Below, piece by piece: positions 51,626 to 61,110 of a stretch of 64,000 nt of DNA (position 1 is its first letter; each line of letters starts with the position of its first letter). The notes below the pieces were generated by a model. It was not told the DNA's origin. It made no database searches and saw nothing but the letters and a program-made list of their open reading frames with translations. Location: positions 237,066 through 301,065 of the forward strand of contig CANQPM010000002.1 in NCBI GenBank assembly GCA_947625775.1, in the 5' to 3' direction. The position numbers were made by a program, and so were the translations under genes. The stretch is from an uncultured Lachnospiraceae bacterium. GTDB taxonomy: Bacteria > Bacillota > Clostridia > Lachnospirales > Lachnospiraceae.

Positions 51626-52609
51626 TTATACCAAAGCCGCTGTAATAATAGCCATAGAGTAAACCTCGATAGCGTTGCAGCCGCGTGAAAGGTCATTAAT
51701 CGGAGCGTTCAGGCCAAGAAGGATAGGACCGTATGCCTCGAAATTACCCATTCTCTGCGCAATCTTGTAGCCAAGGTTTCCTGAATTGATGTCAGGGAAG
51801 ATGAATGTATTGGCATGTCCTGCAACCTCTGAGCCAGGGCATTTTGTACGCGCTACACGGGGAGAAACGGCAGCGTCAAACTGTAATTCGCCCTCGATAG
51901 GCACGCCAGGAATCTGAGCCTTTGCCTTGTTTGCGGCATTTCTCATCTTCTCAACCTCGGGACCCTTGCCAGAACCGAGAGTAGAGTAGCTGAGGAATGC
52001 AACCTTAGGATCTACGCCGAAAATCTTAGCGCACTCAATTGTCTCAGCAGCAATCTCAACAAGCTCGTCCTCAGACGGATTGATGTTGATAGCGCAGTCG
52101 CCCATTGCAAGCACTTCATTTTCGCCTGTAGCGCTGGGGCGTACAAGGATAAAGCAAGAAGATACTATGCTGTGACCAGGCTTTGTCTTTATAATCTGCA
52201 ATGCAGGACGGACAGTGTCGGCAGTAGAATATGTAGCGCCGCCAAGAAGCGAATCAGCTACGCCCATCTGCACGAGCATAGTACCGAAATAGTTAGGCTG
52301 CGCGAGGATTTTTCTTGCTTCCTCAGGCTGCATGCCTTTGCTCTTTCTGAGCTCACAGAATCTGTCAACCATCTCGTCAAAACGGTCATAGTGATTGCTG
52401 TCGATAACCTGTGCGCCGCGGATATTGTAGCCCGCATCCTCAGCCGCCTTTAAAACCTCCTCCTCGCTGCCTACGAGAATAGGCTTTAAAAAGTTACCTG
52501 CAAGAAGACGTGAAGCCGCCTCGAGAATACGAGGATCCGTACCCTCCGTAAATACGATTGTCTTGGGGTTTTTCTTTAGCTGCTCAATCATTGTACCAAA
52601 TCCATACAT
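51626..52609 (-). CDS. pta: Phosphate acetyltransferase
   Basis: It interconverts acetyl-CoA and acetyl phosphate, the step before acetate kinase in fermentative ATP formation. The 327-residue length matches the short Pta form. Family parts: GATYSTADTVRPALQIIKT, GDCAININPSEDELVEIA, SYSTLGSGKGPEVEKM, ELQFDAAVSPRVARTKCPGSEVAGHANTFIFPDINSGNLGYKIAQR. GGAAGGA lies upstream of the ATG. Acetate kinase (ackA), often next to it, is not adjacent here: downstream is a convergent gene, upstream a divergent one. Confidence 0.95.
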   Translation of the reverse strand: MYGFGTMIEQLKKNPKTIVFTEGTDPRILEAASRLLAGNFLKPILVGSEEEVLKAAEDAGYNIRGAQVIDSNHYDRFDEMVDRFCELRKSKGMQPEEARKILAQPNYFGTMLVQMGVADSLLGGATYSTADTVRPALQIIKTKPGHSIVSSCFILVRPSATGENEVLAMGDCAININPSEDELVEIAAETIECAKIFGVDPKVAFLSYSTLGSGKGPEVEKMRNAANKAKAQIPGVPIEGELQFDAAVSPRVARTKCPGSEVAGHANTFIFPDINSGNLGYKIAQRMGNFEAYGPILLGLNAPINDLSRGCNAIEVYSMAIITAALV

Positions 52610-52693
52610 AGTTAAAATCCTTCCTTTTCTTTAAGATATTGCCAATGTTTCCGTGAAGACACTATTATGAAAGCGTTTACATTGTCCAATACT

Positions 52694-52722
52694 ATTGTAT
52701 ATAAACTTTATTTTATTTGCAA
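52694..52722 (-). promoter_or_regulatory. Putative sigma-A promoter of pta
   Basis: On the minus strand, TTGCAA (52722-52717) and TACAAT (52699-52694) are separated by 17 bp. The leader is about 80 nt. Confidence 0.6.
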
Positions 52723-52807
52723 TGGCTGTACTAAAATAAATGCAAAAAAATAGATTTTTTATACAAATAGCACAAAAACATATGTTTGAAAAATTTATTA
52801 AAAAGGT

Positions 52808-52835
52808 TTGCAATGTTGGAAAATTGTGCTATAAT
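52808..52835 (+). promoter_or_regulatory. Putative sigma-A promoter of the topoisomerase pair
   Basis: TTGCAA at 52808-52813 and a perfect TATAAT at 52830-52835 have a 16-bp spacer, about 73 bp upstream of the B-subunit start. Confidence 0.7.
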
Positions 52836-52908
52836 GTGATAAGCTGTGATAAAATAGCAATAGGCATTAGCTGATTATTTTAAAGCTTTAGAAAGGTATG
52901 GTAATTTA

Positions 52909-54840
52909 ATGGCTGGCAAGGCGGAAAAAAATATATACGACGCATCAAGCATCACAGTATTGGAGGGGCTTGAAGCAGTCAGGAAAAGACCTGGGATGTA
53001 CATAGGCAGCGTATCTACAAAGGGTTTAAACCATTTAATATATGAGATAGTGGACAATTCGGTTGACGAGCATCTGGCGGGAGTCTGTACGCAGATCAGC
53101 GTCACTCTCGAGGCAGACGGCTCTGCCACAATATCTGACAATGGACGAGGAATCCCCGTCGGAATGCATGAAAAGGGTGTCAGCGCGGAGAGGATTGTCT
53201 TTACGACGCTCCACGCGGGAGGCAAATTTGACAACAATGCCTATAAGACAAGCGGCGGGCTTCACGGCGTAGGCTCATCAGTGGTAAATGCGCTTTCCAC
53301 ACAGATGACTGTCACAGTCAAGAGCGGAGGGCTTATCCACCAGGACAAGTATGAATACGGCAATCCCGTTACAGACCTTATAGACGGTCTTCTTCCAGTG
53401 ATAGGCAAGACAAAGGAGACTGGCACGACAATCAATTTTACGCCCGATCCGACTATTTTTGACAAGACTTGGTTTAAGGCTGACGAGGTAAAGAGCAGGC
53501 TCCACGAGACGGCATACCTCAATCCCAAGCTCACCATTATATTTGAGGACAAGCGCGGGGAGGCGCCTGAAAAAATTACATATATGGAGCCTGACGGCAT
53601 AGTGGGTTACATAAAGGATTTAAATAAAAACAAGGAGGAAGTGCATGACATTGTTTACTTTACGGGTGAGAGCGAGGGCATAACGGTCGAGTGCGCTTTC
53701 CAGTATGTAAACGAGTTCCATGAGAATGTGCTTGGCTTCTGCAACAATATATACAACGCCGAGGGGGGCACGCATCTTACGGGCTTCAAGACAATGTTTA
53801 CAAACATAATCAATAACTATGCACGTGAGCTTAATATACTAAAGGAAAAAGACGTGAATTTCACGGGCGCTGATGTGAGAAACGGCATGACAGCAGTGGT
53901 GTCGATAAAGCACCCTGAGCCGCGCTTTGAGGGACAGACAAAGACAAAGCTGGACAACCAGGACGCGGCAAAGGCTGTGAGCAAGGTTACGGGAGACGAA
54001 CTGCCAAGATATTTTGACAGAAATGTCGAGGTGCTTAAAAATGTCATATCCTGCGCTGAAAAGGCGGCAAAAATCCGCAAGACCGAGGAAAAAGCCAAGA
54101 CAAATATGCTCACAAAGCAGAAATTTTCGTTTGACTCAAACGGCAAGCTTGCAAACTGTGAGTCAAAGGATTACGGCAAATGTGAGATTTTCATAGTGGA
54201 GGGTGATTCCGCGGGCGGCAGCGCGAAAATGGCGCGCGACAGGAGTTATCAGGCGATACTGCCAATCAGGGGCAAGATTTTAAATGTGGAGAAGGCGAGC
54301 ATTGACAAGGTGCTTGCAAATGCCGAGATAAAGACTATGATAAACGCTTTCGGCTGCGGATTTTCGGAAGGGTACGGCAATGACTTTGACATTACAAAGC
54401 TTAGGTATGACAAGATAGTGATTATGACCGATGCCGATGTTGACGGCTCACATATCAGCAATCTGCTGCTTACCCTGTTTTACCGCTTTATGCCTGAGCT
54501 TATATACGAGGGACACATTTATCTGGCTATGCCGCCGCTTTACAAGGCTATGCCGTCGAAAGGCAAAGAGGAGTACCTCTATGATGACAAGGCGCTTGAA
54601 AAGTACCGCCAGAAGCACAAGGGCGCGTTTACCCTGCAGCGCTATAAGGGACTTGGCGAGATGGACGCGGAGCAGCTCTGGGAGACTACGCTGAATCCTG
54701 AGACAAGGATTTTGAAGCAGATTGAGATAGAAGATGCGAGAATGGCATCGGAAATTACGGAGATGCTTATGGGCACAGACGTAGTGCCGCGCAAAAACTT
54801 TATTTATGAGCACGCTACTGACGCGGAGCTTGATATATAA
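52909..54840 (+). CDS. parE: Type IIA topoisomerase B subunit (ParE/GyrB family)
   Basis: A 643-residue ATPase subunit. GHKL motifs: EIVDNSVDEHLAG, SDNGRGIPVG and GGLHGVGSSVVNAL; TOPRIM: EGDSAGGSAKM and IMTDADVDGSHI; C-terminus QRYKGLGEMDAEQLWETT. The TOPRIM region (LPIRGKILNVEKA) is GyrB-like, so this subunit alone does not separate gyrase from topoisomerase IV. The partner A subunit has no GyrA box, and no dnaA, dnaN or recF lies nearby, so topoisomerase IV (chromosome decatenation) is favoured. A second gyrase pair near oriC would be expected elsewhere. Confidence 0.9.
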   Translation: MAGKAEKNIYDASSITVLEGLEAVRKRPGMYIGSVSTKGLNHLIYEIVDNSVDEHLAGVCTQISVTLEADGSATISDNGRGIPVGMHEKGVSAERIVFTTLHAGGKFDNNAYKTSGGLHGVGSSVVNALSTQMTVTVKSGGLIHQDKYEYGNPVTDLIDGLLPVIGKTKETGTTINFTPDPTIFDKTWFKADEVKSRLHETAYLNPKLTIIFEDKRGEAPEKITYMEPDGIVGYIKDLNKNKEEVHDIVYFTGESEGITVECAFQYVNEFHENVLGFCNNIYNAEGGTHLTGFKTMFTNIINNYARELNILKEKDVNFTGADVRNGMTAVVSIKHPEPRFEGQTKTKLDNQDAAKAVSKVTGDELPRYFDRNVEVLKNVISCAEKAAKIRKTEEKAKTNMLTKQKFSFDSNGKLANCESKDYGKCEIFIVEGDSAGGSAKMARDRSYQAILPIRGKILNVEKASIDKVLANAEIKTMINAFGCGFSEGYGNDFDITKLRYDKIVIMTDADVDGSHISNLLLTLFYRFMPELIYEGHIYLAMPPLYKAMPSKGKEEYLYDDKALEKYRQKHKGAFTLQRYKGLGEMDAEQLWETTLNPETRILKQIEIEDARMASEITEMLMGTDVVPRKNFIYEHATDAELDI

Positions 54841-54946
54841 TGCGGCACAGGTGCGGTAAATTACACAAAATACAATATATAACGCACGCCAGAATAAGTG
54901 TGCCTGAATTGCAGCATAGATTGTGACAAGGAGCAATATTTTTATT

Positions 54947-57196
54947 ATGGAAGAAAAGATTATTAAGACCGAGTATTCGGACACTATGCAGAAGTCATTC
55001 ATCGACTATGCCATGAGTGTCATTATAGCAAGAGCCCTGCCTGATGTGAGAGACGGCTTGAAGCCCGTGCAGAGGCGCACCCTCTATGATATGTACGAGC
55101 TTGGCATCAGATACGACAGGCCATACAGAAAGAGCGCGCGTATAGTGGGAGATACCATGGGTAAATACCACCCCCATGGCGACAGTTCCATCTATGAGGC
55201 GCTTGTCGTGCTTACGCAGGATTTCAAGAAGGGAATGCCGCTTATAGACGGTCATGGCAATTTCGGCAATATCGAGGGCGACGGAGCGGCGGCAATGCGT
55301 TACACGGAGGCGCGGCTGCAGAAGATTACGCAGGAGGCAATGCTTGCCGATTTGGATAAAGACGTGGTTGATTTCCAGCCAAATTTTGATGAGACGGAGA
55401 CAGAGCCCACTGTTTTGCCGAGCCGTTTTCCCAATCTTCTGGTAAACGGCTCAGAGGGCATAGCGGTAGGCATGGCGACAAGCATTCCGCCCCACAATCT
55501 CGGCGAGGTGATAGAGGCGGCGAAAGCTTACATAATGAATGAAAATATCACTACCAAGGAGCTTATGAGGTACGTCAAAGGACCAGATTTCCCCACAGGC
55601 GGCATTGTATGCAATAAAGACGAGCTTTTGTCCATATATGAAACAGGCATTGGCAAGATAAAGCTGCGCGGCAAGGTCGAGGTCGAAAAGACGAAGGGTG
55701 GCAAGCTTAACCTTGTGATAAGCGAGATTCCGTACACTATGATTGGTGCAAATATAGGCAAATTCCTGCAGGACGTGGCGGCGCTTTACGAGCAGAAAAA
55801 AGCGCCTGAGATAATCGACATCTCAAACCAGTCCTCAAAAGAGGGAATACGCATAGTCATAGAGCTCAAAAAAGACACGGACATTGAAAACTTTAAAAAT
55901 CTTTTATACAAAAAGACGCGGCTTGAAGATACCTTTGGCGTAAATATGATTGCCATTTCCGACGGACGCCCCGAAACACTTGGCTTAAAGGACATTATAG
56001 CCAAAAATGTAGCGTTCCAGTATGAGGTTGCTACGAGAAAATACACTACACTGTTAAATAAGGAGCTTGAAAAGCGTGAAATACAGGAGGGTCTGATACG
56101 CGCGTGCAACATTATTGACTTGATTATAGAGATAATCCGCGGCTCAAAGGACAGGGACATGGTTAAAAAATGCCTTGTGAAGGGTGATACGGAGGGGATT
56201 AAGTTCCGCTCAAAGGAATCTTCGATAATGGCTGCACAGCTTAACTTTACAGAACGTCAGGCAAATGCTATACTGGATATGAGGCTGTACAAGCTTATCG
56301 GCCTCGAGATAGACGCGCTCATAAAAGAGAACGAGCAGACAAACGCAAATATATACAAATATGAGGACATTCTTGACAGGCGCGACTCTATGGCGCAGGT
56401 GCTTATTCAGGATTTGGACACGCTTAAAAAGGAATATTCGCGGAAGCGCCGCACTGTGATAGAAAATTCGCAGGAGGCAGTGTACGAGGAGAAAAAGCCC
56501 GAGGATACCGATATTATGTTCCTTATGGACAGGTTCGGGTATTGCAAGACGATAGACATGACGACATATGAGCGCAATAAAGAGGCTGCTGACGCGGAGT
56601 TTAAGCATGTGGTGAAATGCCGCAGCATGGGCAGGGTATGCGTTTTTACAAATACAGGGCAGCTGCATACTGTAAAGGTGTCTGATATTCCGTTTGGCAA
56701 GTTTAGGGATAAGGGGCTTCCGATAGACAATATCAGCAATTACAATTCTGCCAATGAAAACATAGTGGCGATAACGAGCCAGTCCGAGATGAACCTTTAC
56801 AGGCTCCTGTTTGTCACGAAGCAGTCCATGTGCAAGATAGTGAGCGGAGGAGAGTTTGACGTCGCAAAGCGTACCGTGGCGGCGACAAAGCTTAATGACG
56901 GCGACGAGGTTATAAGCATTGAGGTGCTTAATGAGCAGCAGCACATTATTCTGCACAGCAAAGACGGGTATTTTCTGCGTTTTGACATAGGGGAAATTGC
57001 AGAGCTTAAAAAGACAGCGGCAGGCGTGCGCGGAATGAGGCTTGGCAAGGACGATTTTATTGACGGGGTGTACTATTGCAGCCCGTCAGATAATGGCACA
57101 ATAATGTACAATGATAAAAATATTGAAATAAGTAAAATAAAAGTTGCAAAAAGGGATACAAAAGGGACACGTCAAAAGACGCCGCCTAAGAAATAG
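54947..57196 (+). CDS. parC: Type IIA topoisomerase A subunit (ParC-like, no GyrA box)
   Basis: A 749-residue DNA-cleaving subunit. The catalytic tyrosine is Y119 in [12 protein letters not shown]. The quinolone-determining region ([14 protein letters not shown]) has S80 and E84, the usual sensitive-type residues. The C-terminal wrapping domain starts near residue 500, with [20 protein letters not shown] where gyrases carry the QRRGG[KR]G GyrA box; no such box is visible. That fits ParC rather than GyrA. Start ATG 54947 is preferred over GTG 54923, since AAGGAG lies between them. It follows the B subunit by 106 bp. Confidence 0.9.
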   Translation: MEEKIIKTEYSDTMQKSFIDYAMSVIIARALPDVRDGLKPVQRRTLYDMYELGIRYDRPYRKSARIVGDTMGKYHPHGDSSIYEALVVLTQDFKKGMPLIDGHGNFGNIEGDGAAAMRYTEARLQKITQEAMLADLDKDVVDFQPNFDETETEPTVLPSRFPNLLVNGSEGIAVGMATSIPPHNLGEVIEAAKAYIMNENITTKELMRYVKGPDFPTGGIVCNKDELLSIYETGIGKIKLRGKVEVEKTKGGKLNLVISEIPYTMIGANIGKFLQDVAALYEQKKAPEIIDISNQSSKEGIRIVIELKKDTDIENFKNLLYKKTRLEDTFGVNMIAISDGRPETLGLKDIIAKNVAFQYEVATRKYTTLLNKELEKREIQEGLIRACNIIDLIIEIIRGSKDRDMVKKCLVKGDTEGIKFRSKESSIMAAQLNFTERQANAILDMRLYKLIGLEIDALIKENEQTNANIYKYEDILDRRDSMAQVLIQDLDTLKKEYSRKRRTVIENSQEAVYEEKKPEDTDIMFLMDRFGYCKTIDMTTYERNKEAADAEFKHVVKCRSMGRVCVFTNTGQLHTVKVSDIPFGKFRDKGLPIDNISNYNSANENIVAITSQSEMNLYRLLFVTKQSMCKIVSGGEFDVAKRTVAATKLNDGDEVISIEVLNEQQHIILHSKDGYFLRFDIGEIAELKKTAAGVRGMRLGKDDFIDGVYYCSPSDNGTIMYNDKNIEISKIKVAKRDTKGTRQKTPPKK

Positions 57197-57232
57197 TAAA
57201 TTTCGCAGGCACACCAAGAATGGGGGATTAGA

Positions 57233-57784
57233 ATGAGAGTAATTGCAGGAACAGCGCGCAGGCTTTTGTTAAAAACGCCAGAGGGACTTGATACGCGGCC
57301 GACATCAGACAGGATTAAGGAGACGCTTTTTAATATGCTTATGCCATATCTGCCAGGGGCAGTGTTTGTCGACTTGTTTTCAGGGAGCGGCGGCATAGGC
57401 ATAGAGGCGCTGAGCAGAGGCGCGTCAAAAGCGTATTTTATCGACAACAGCAATAAAGCGTTTGAATGTATCACGGGCAACCTTGAGCATACGCATTTGA
57501 GGGAAAAGGCGGTAGCGCTTAAGCAGGACGTTTTTTCGGCGCTGCGGGGCAGCATTAAGGATATGGCTGATATAATTTTCCTTGATCCTCCGTATAATCA
57601 GGAGTACGAAAGGCGTGCGCTTGAAATTTTAAGAGACGCTCCTTTTATAAATGAGGACACTCTTATTATTGTTGAAGTGCCGCTCAAAAACGATATGGAA
57701 TATGCGCCTAATCTCGGCTTTGAAATTATTAAACAGAAGAAGTACAAGACAAATAAGCATATCTTTATTAAAAAGGCGCAATAA
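57233..57784 (+). CDS. rsmD: 16S rRNA (guanine966-N2)-methyltransferase RsmD
   Basis: A 183-residue SAM-dependent methyltransferase. The N-terminal MRVIAGTARRLLLKTPEGLDTRPTSDRIKETLF is diagnostic. SAM-binding motif VFVDLFSGSGGIGIEALSRGA and catalytic-site DPPY (in FLDPPYNQEYE) follow. It methylates G966 of 16S rRNA. It lies directly before coaD, the same order as ylbH-coaD in Bacillus. Confidence 0.96.
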   Translation: MRVIAGTARRLLLKTPEGLDTRPTSDRIKETLFNMLMPYLPGAVFVDLFSGSGGIGIEALSRGASKAYFIDNSNKAFECITGNLEHTHLREKAVALKQDVFSALRGSIKDMADIIFLDPPYNQEYERRALEILRDAPFINEDTLIIVEVPLKNDMEYAPNLGFEIIKQKKYKTNKHIFIKKAQ

Positions 57785-57847
57785 GGCATAGGAAAGCGCG
57801 TATGAAGCAGAGCCTTCAAATAAATATGATAAGAAATGGGGATTTTT

Positions 57848-58339
57848 ATGAATAAAGCCGCAATCTATCCAGGAAGCTTTGATCCTATGACGCTCGGGCA
57901 TCTTGATGTCATCAAGAGGGCTTCTAAAATGTTTGACAGGCTTATTGTGAGTGTTTTAAATAATAAAGCTAAGAACTCATTGTTTTCTGTCGAAGAACGT
58001 GTTAGTATATTAAGGGAGGCTACGCGTGATTTGCCAAACGTAACGGTTGACTCGTTTAATGGTCTTCTGATTGATTACGCGAGGGAGAAGGATATTCATA
58101 TTTCCGTGAGGGGGCTGCGCGCCATTACGGATTTTGAATATGAGCTTCAAATAGCACAGACGAATAGAAAGCTTTCACAGGGCATGCTTGACACGGTTTT
58201 TTTGACTACGAGTCTTGAATATGCTTACCTAAGCTCGTCAAGCGTGAAGGAGATAGCCGCGTTTAACGGGGATATATCGCAGTGCGTGCCCGATTTTGTG
58301 GCAAAGCTTGTCCATGAGAAATTTAAAAATATTAACTGA
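57848..58339 (+). CDS. coaD: Phosphopantetheine adenylyltransferase
   Basis: Fourth step of coenzyme A synthesis, transferring AMP from ATP to 4'-phosphopantetheine. 163 residues. Motifs: [19 protein letters not shown] (nucleotidyltransferase TxGH), [20 protein letters not shown] and [19 protein letters not shown] 57848 has GGGGA upstream; the ATG four codons earlier lies inside this site. Neighbouring rsmD and ylbJ match Bacillus synteny. Confidence 0.96.
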   Translation: MNKAAIYPGSFDPMTLGHLDVIKRASKMFDRLIVSVLNNKAKNSLFSVEERVSILREATRDLPNVTVDSFNGLLIDYAREKDIHISVRGLRAITDFEYELQIAQTNRKLSQGMLDTVFLTTSLEYAYLSSSSVKEIAAFNGDISQCVPDFVAKLVHEKFKNIN

Positions 58340-58391
58340 AGGGTTAATGTGATGCGCCTGAAAGAGCAGGCAGATGGGAGTTAGGGTATTA

Positions 58392-58979
58392 ATGAGCAGC
58401 AAAATTGAACAGGTAATTGACGAAATTGAGGAGTACATAGATAATTGCAAGTTTAAGGCTTTTTCGACTGACATTATCATGGTAAAGAAGGACGAAATTG
58501 ACGACTTACTGCGAGAGCTTAGAATGAAAACTCCCGAGGAGATTAAAAGCTGTCAGAAGATTATCCAGAACAGGGAGGCAATTCTCGACGATGCAAAGCA
58601 GAAAGCGCAGAAGCTTTTAAATGACGCGGCAGTTCAGACAAACGAGCTTATTAATGAGCACCAGATTATGCAGCAGGCATATGAGCAGGCGAATGAGATA
58701 GTCGAGCTTGCCACAAGGCAGGCGCAGGGCATACTGGATAATGCCACAATAGAGGCAAACAACGTCAAAGCCTCCGCTATGCAGTATATGGACAGTATGC
58801 TCGCAAACCTTGAGGGCATGATTAAACAGTCTATTGAAGTAACGACTAAGGATTACAATGACATGGTAGGGCATCTGAAGGAAATTGATAATGTGGTGAC
58901 GGCAAACAGGGCTGAGCTTGTGCCTGATGTGATAGACAATGAAACGTCAGGCGACGGTGGCAAACTGGAGGTCATTTAA
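58392..58979 (+). CDS. Coiled-coil protein, DivIVA/ATPase-subunit-like
   Basis: A 195-residue hydrophilic protein, mostly alpha-helical. The N-terminal part (KIEQVIDEIEEYIDNCKFKAFSTDIIMVKKDEIDDLLRELRMKTPEEI) resembles the DivIVA/SepIVA-type membrane-associated start, and a long coiled coil follows (residues ~55-150). It is often annotated in relatives only as an ATPase, with no ATP-binding motif visible here, so that label is not supported. ATG 58392 follows GGGAGTTAGGG. It sits between coaD and a terminator. The function is unknown; a scaffold role in division or wall growth is a guess. Confidence 0.7.
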   Translation: MSSKIEQVIDEIEEYIDNCKFKAFSTDIIMVKKDEIDDLLRELRMKTPEEIKSCQKIIQNREAILDDAKQKAQKLLNDAAVQTNELINEHQIMQQAYEQANEIVELATRQAQGILDNATIEANNVKASAMQYMDSMLANLEGMIKQSIEVTTKDYNDMVGHLKEIDNVVTANRAELVPDVIDNETSGDGGKLEVI

Positions 58980-58984
58980 GCTTT

Positions 58985-59017
58985 TATAACCCACAGTTTA
59001 TTTGTGGGTTATATTTA
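58985..59017 (+). terminator. Rho-independent terminator after the coiled-coil gene
   Basis: TATAACCCACA (58985-58995) pairs perfectly with TGTGGGTTATA (59003-59013) around a 7-nt loop, with TTTA following. Confidence 0.8.
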
Positions 59018-59075
59018 TAAATGTTTTCATTGCTGTTTAGGCGGCATAGTCATCAGATGGCATGGAGGGATTTCT

Positions 59076-60098
59076 ATGAGAAAACTAATATTGGGCATTA
59101 TGGCGTTTATGGCTTTTTTCATTGGAGCGGGGAATGTCAGGGCATATGCGGCGGAGCCTGTCGTAGTTGTTATTGATCCAGGGCATGGCGGGGAAAATCT
59201 GGGCACGGATTACCTGCCCATACCTGAGAAGGCGTACACTATGGCGGTGGCGTTATATATGAAGGAGCAGCTTGAAAAGTACGAAAATGTAGAGGTATAT
59301 CTTACGCACACGGAAGACATTGATATGTCGCTTGGCGAGAGGGCTCAGTTTGCAGAGAGCGTAAATGCCGATTTTTTGTTTTCGCTTCATTTTAATATGT
59401 CGCTGCCGCATACCCTATATGGCAGCGAGGTGTGGATTCCTTCCTTGGGAACGCTCTACAGCCAAGGCTACAGCGCCGCCAATGAGTTCCTTATCCAGTT
59501 TGGTGAGATGGGCTTATTTAACAGGGGCATCAAGACGAAAATAGGGAAAAACGACACGGATTATTACGGCATTATCCGCCAGTGCGCGCTCAGGGACATT
59601 CCTGCGGTGATAGTTGAGCACTGCCATGTTGACAATATAAATGACATAGCAAATATCCAGTCGGAAGAAAAATTAAGGGAGTTTGGCAGGCGCGATGCCG
59701 AGGCTGTCGCAAGGTATTTCGGGCTCGTATCAAAAGACGGCAGCACGGATTACAGCAGCTATGCCCCGCTTGCCGTGCCAGTTCCCGCTCAGAGGGTGTA
59801 CAACGACACCAGCGCGCCGCTGTACCTCAATGCTGAGTTTGTGGATTATGATAAGACAGGCAAATATCTCACAGTGGTGCTAAATTCGCAGGACGATGAA
59901 TCGCCGCTTCAATATTATGCATATTCGACGGATAACGGCGTTACATGGTCGCCATATAAGCCGTGGATTGGCAATGGAAATTTTATGACTACCACAGTCA
60001 ATTTGGGCTTTGGCAGGAAGTCGGAGATTATTTTTAAAGTGACAAATAAATATGACCTTGCAGCAGTATCAAATAGTATAAGCCTGAAACAGCAGTAA
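59076..60098 (+). CDS. Secreted N-acetylmuramoyl-L-alanine amidase (Amidase_3)
   Basis: A 340-residue secreted zinc amidase that cuts the bond between MurNAc and L-alanine. Signal peptide: LILGIMAFMAFFIGAGNVRAYA. The amidase domain spans about residues 27-230, with DPGHGGENLG (zinc His), EKAYTMAVALYM (zinc Glu), SLHFNMS (second His) and VEHCHVDN (catalytic Glu). The C-terminal ~100 residues form a beta-rich domain (QYYAYSTDNGVTWSPYK), perhaps wall-binding. ATG 59076 follows GGAGGG. Its last 65 bp overlap the convergent ylbJ gene. Confidence 0.9.
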   Translation: MRKLILGIMAFMAFFIGAGNVRAYAAEPVVVVIDPGHGGENLGTDYLPIPEKAYTMAVALYMKEQLEKYENVEVYLTHTEDIDMSLGERAQFAESVNADFLFSLHFNMSLPHTLYGSEVWIPSLGTLYSQGYSAANEFLIQFGEMGLFNRGIKTKIGKNDTDYYGIIRQCALRDIPAVIVEHCHVDNINDIANIQSEEKLREFGRRDAEAVARYFGLVSKDGSTDYSSYAPLAVPVPAQRVYNDTSAPLYLNAEFVDYDKTGKYLTVVLNSQDDESPLQYYAYSTDNGVTWSPYKPWIGNGNFMTTTVNLGFGRKSEIIFKVTNKYDLAAVSNSISLKQQ

Positions 60099-60999
60099 TG
60101 ATTAACTTGTGCTTTAGGTAATCAGCCAGTGAAAGCTTTGAGCCTTCAAGAAAGCAGCTTGCCTGTAAAAAGCATGAAACGCCGCCAAAGCATAGGGCTG
60201 TCATTATGCAGAACACCTTGACCGCATTAGTCATATCGGTGAGGTAGATGGTCTGGACACCGCCGATTATTTCTATAAGGCTTGACACTATTGCTTTTGC
60301 ATTATCTGAAAGCGGCAGGAAGTCAAGTGATACGCGAAAGGCGTTTGTGAAGGTGATGTAGCCCCCGAGAAGTATCAGGGACTGCGTATTTTCTAAGCAG
60401 GCTCTTTTTAAAAGCGAGGGCAGGGACGGCTGCGGCTGACTTTGCGGTTTGGACTGTACAAAATTATTTTGTTCATTTGCGGTATTTTTACGCTTATAAT
60501 ATATCCTGCTTAGAATAACGCCGTAAAGGGCGGGAATGCCATACATTCCAAAAATAAAGGGGAGCTTATTGTGAAAACCGCATTCGCCTAGCATGGGGAG
60601 AATTATTCCAAGAAAATAGGCAGGTCCTATATTGTTGCAGAAGCCAAGCAGGGACTCTGCCTCGTCCCTTGAAATTTTCCCGTTTTCATACAGCTCGCTT
60701 ACCACCTTTGCCCCCATAGGAAAACCGCATAAAAAGCCTATAAATATTGCATAAAGCCCGTATTCGCTGTAACGGTAGGCGCGGCTCAGAAGGCGGCTTA
60801 TTATCCGCCCAAGTTCAATATCTATGCCGCTGTAAAGCATTATGGAGCTTATCATCATAAAGGGGAAAAGCGTGGGCACCATTTTTACAGCCCACTGGTA
60901 AAGCCCGCTGTAAGCGTATTGAAACGTGGAGCTTGGCTGGCTCAGTACCATTATGAGCAAAAGCAGATAGGCGATGGTTTTTAAGCGTATTTTTTTCAT
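60034..60999 (-). CDS. ylbJ: YlbJ-like membrane protein (nucleoside-recognition/Gate domain)
   Basis: A 321-residue polytopic protein with Gate-domain motifs: AVKMVPTLFPFMMISSIML, GFLCGFPMGAKVVSELYENGKIS and ESLLGFCNNIGPAYFLGIILPMLG. These resemble sporulation integral membrane protein YlbJ, whose Bacillus gene lies next to coaD (ylbI), as here. It is shorter than Bacillus YlbJ (about 400), with a smaller middle loop. ATG 60999 is preferred: the upstream extension is basic and runs into the divergent YgiQ promoter region. AGGG lies upstream. The stop falls inside the amidase gene. A sporulation role is inferred. Confidence 0.8.
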   Translation of the reverse strand: MKKIRLKTIAYLLLLIMVLSQPSSTFQYAYSGLYQWAVKMVPTLFPFMMISSIMLYSGIDIELGRIISRLLSRAYRYSEYGLYAIFIGFLCGFPMGAKVVSELYENGKISRDEAESLLGFCNNIGPAYFLGIILPMLGECGFHNKLPFIFGMYGIPALYGVILSRIYYKRKNTANEQNNFVQSKPQSQPQPSLPSLLKRACLENTQSLILLGGYITFTNAFRVSLDFLPLSDNAKAIVSSLIEIIGGVQTIYLTDMTNAVKVFCIMTALCFGGVSCFLQASCFLEGSKLSLADYLKHKLIITAVSGLYYLILLQGHIYLSL

Positions 61000-61110
61000 T
61001 TTATATTGCCCTGTAGGATTTGCTTTAATTAATCCTATTAATTCAGGACAAAATTTATTCGGGTTTAAGGGGTTATTTGAGGTACGGAAAAATGGAAGGA
61101 GGCGGTGGGC

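Noticed and set aside
52640..52908. Possible replication origin next to the topoisomerase genes
   Set aside because: No dnaA, dnaN or recF genes and no cluster of DnaA boxes; the gap holds only two divergent promoters.
56210..56956. 248-codon minus-strand frame
   Set aside because: Antisense to parC; composition is rich in His, Leu and Cys and looks random.
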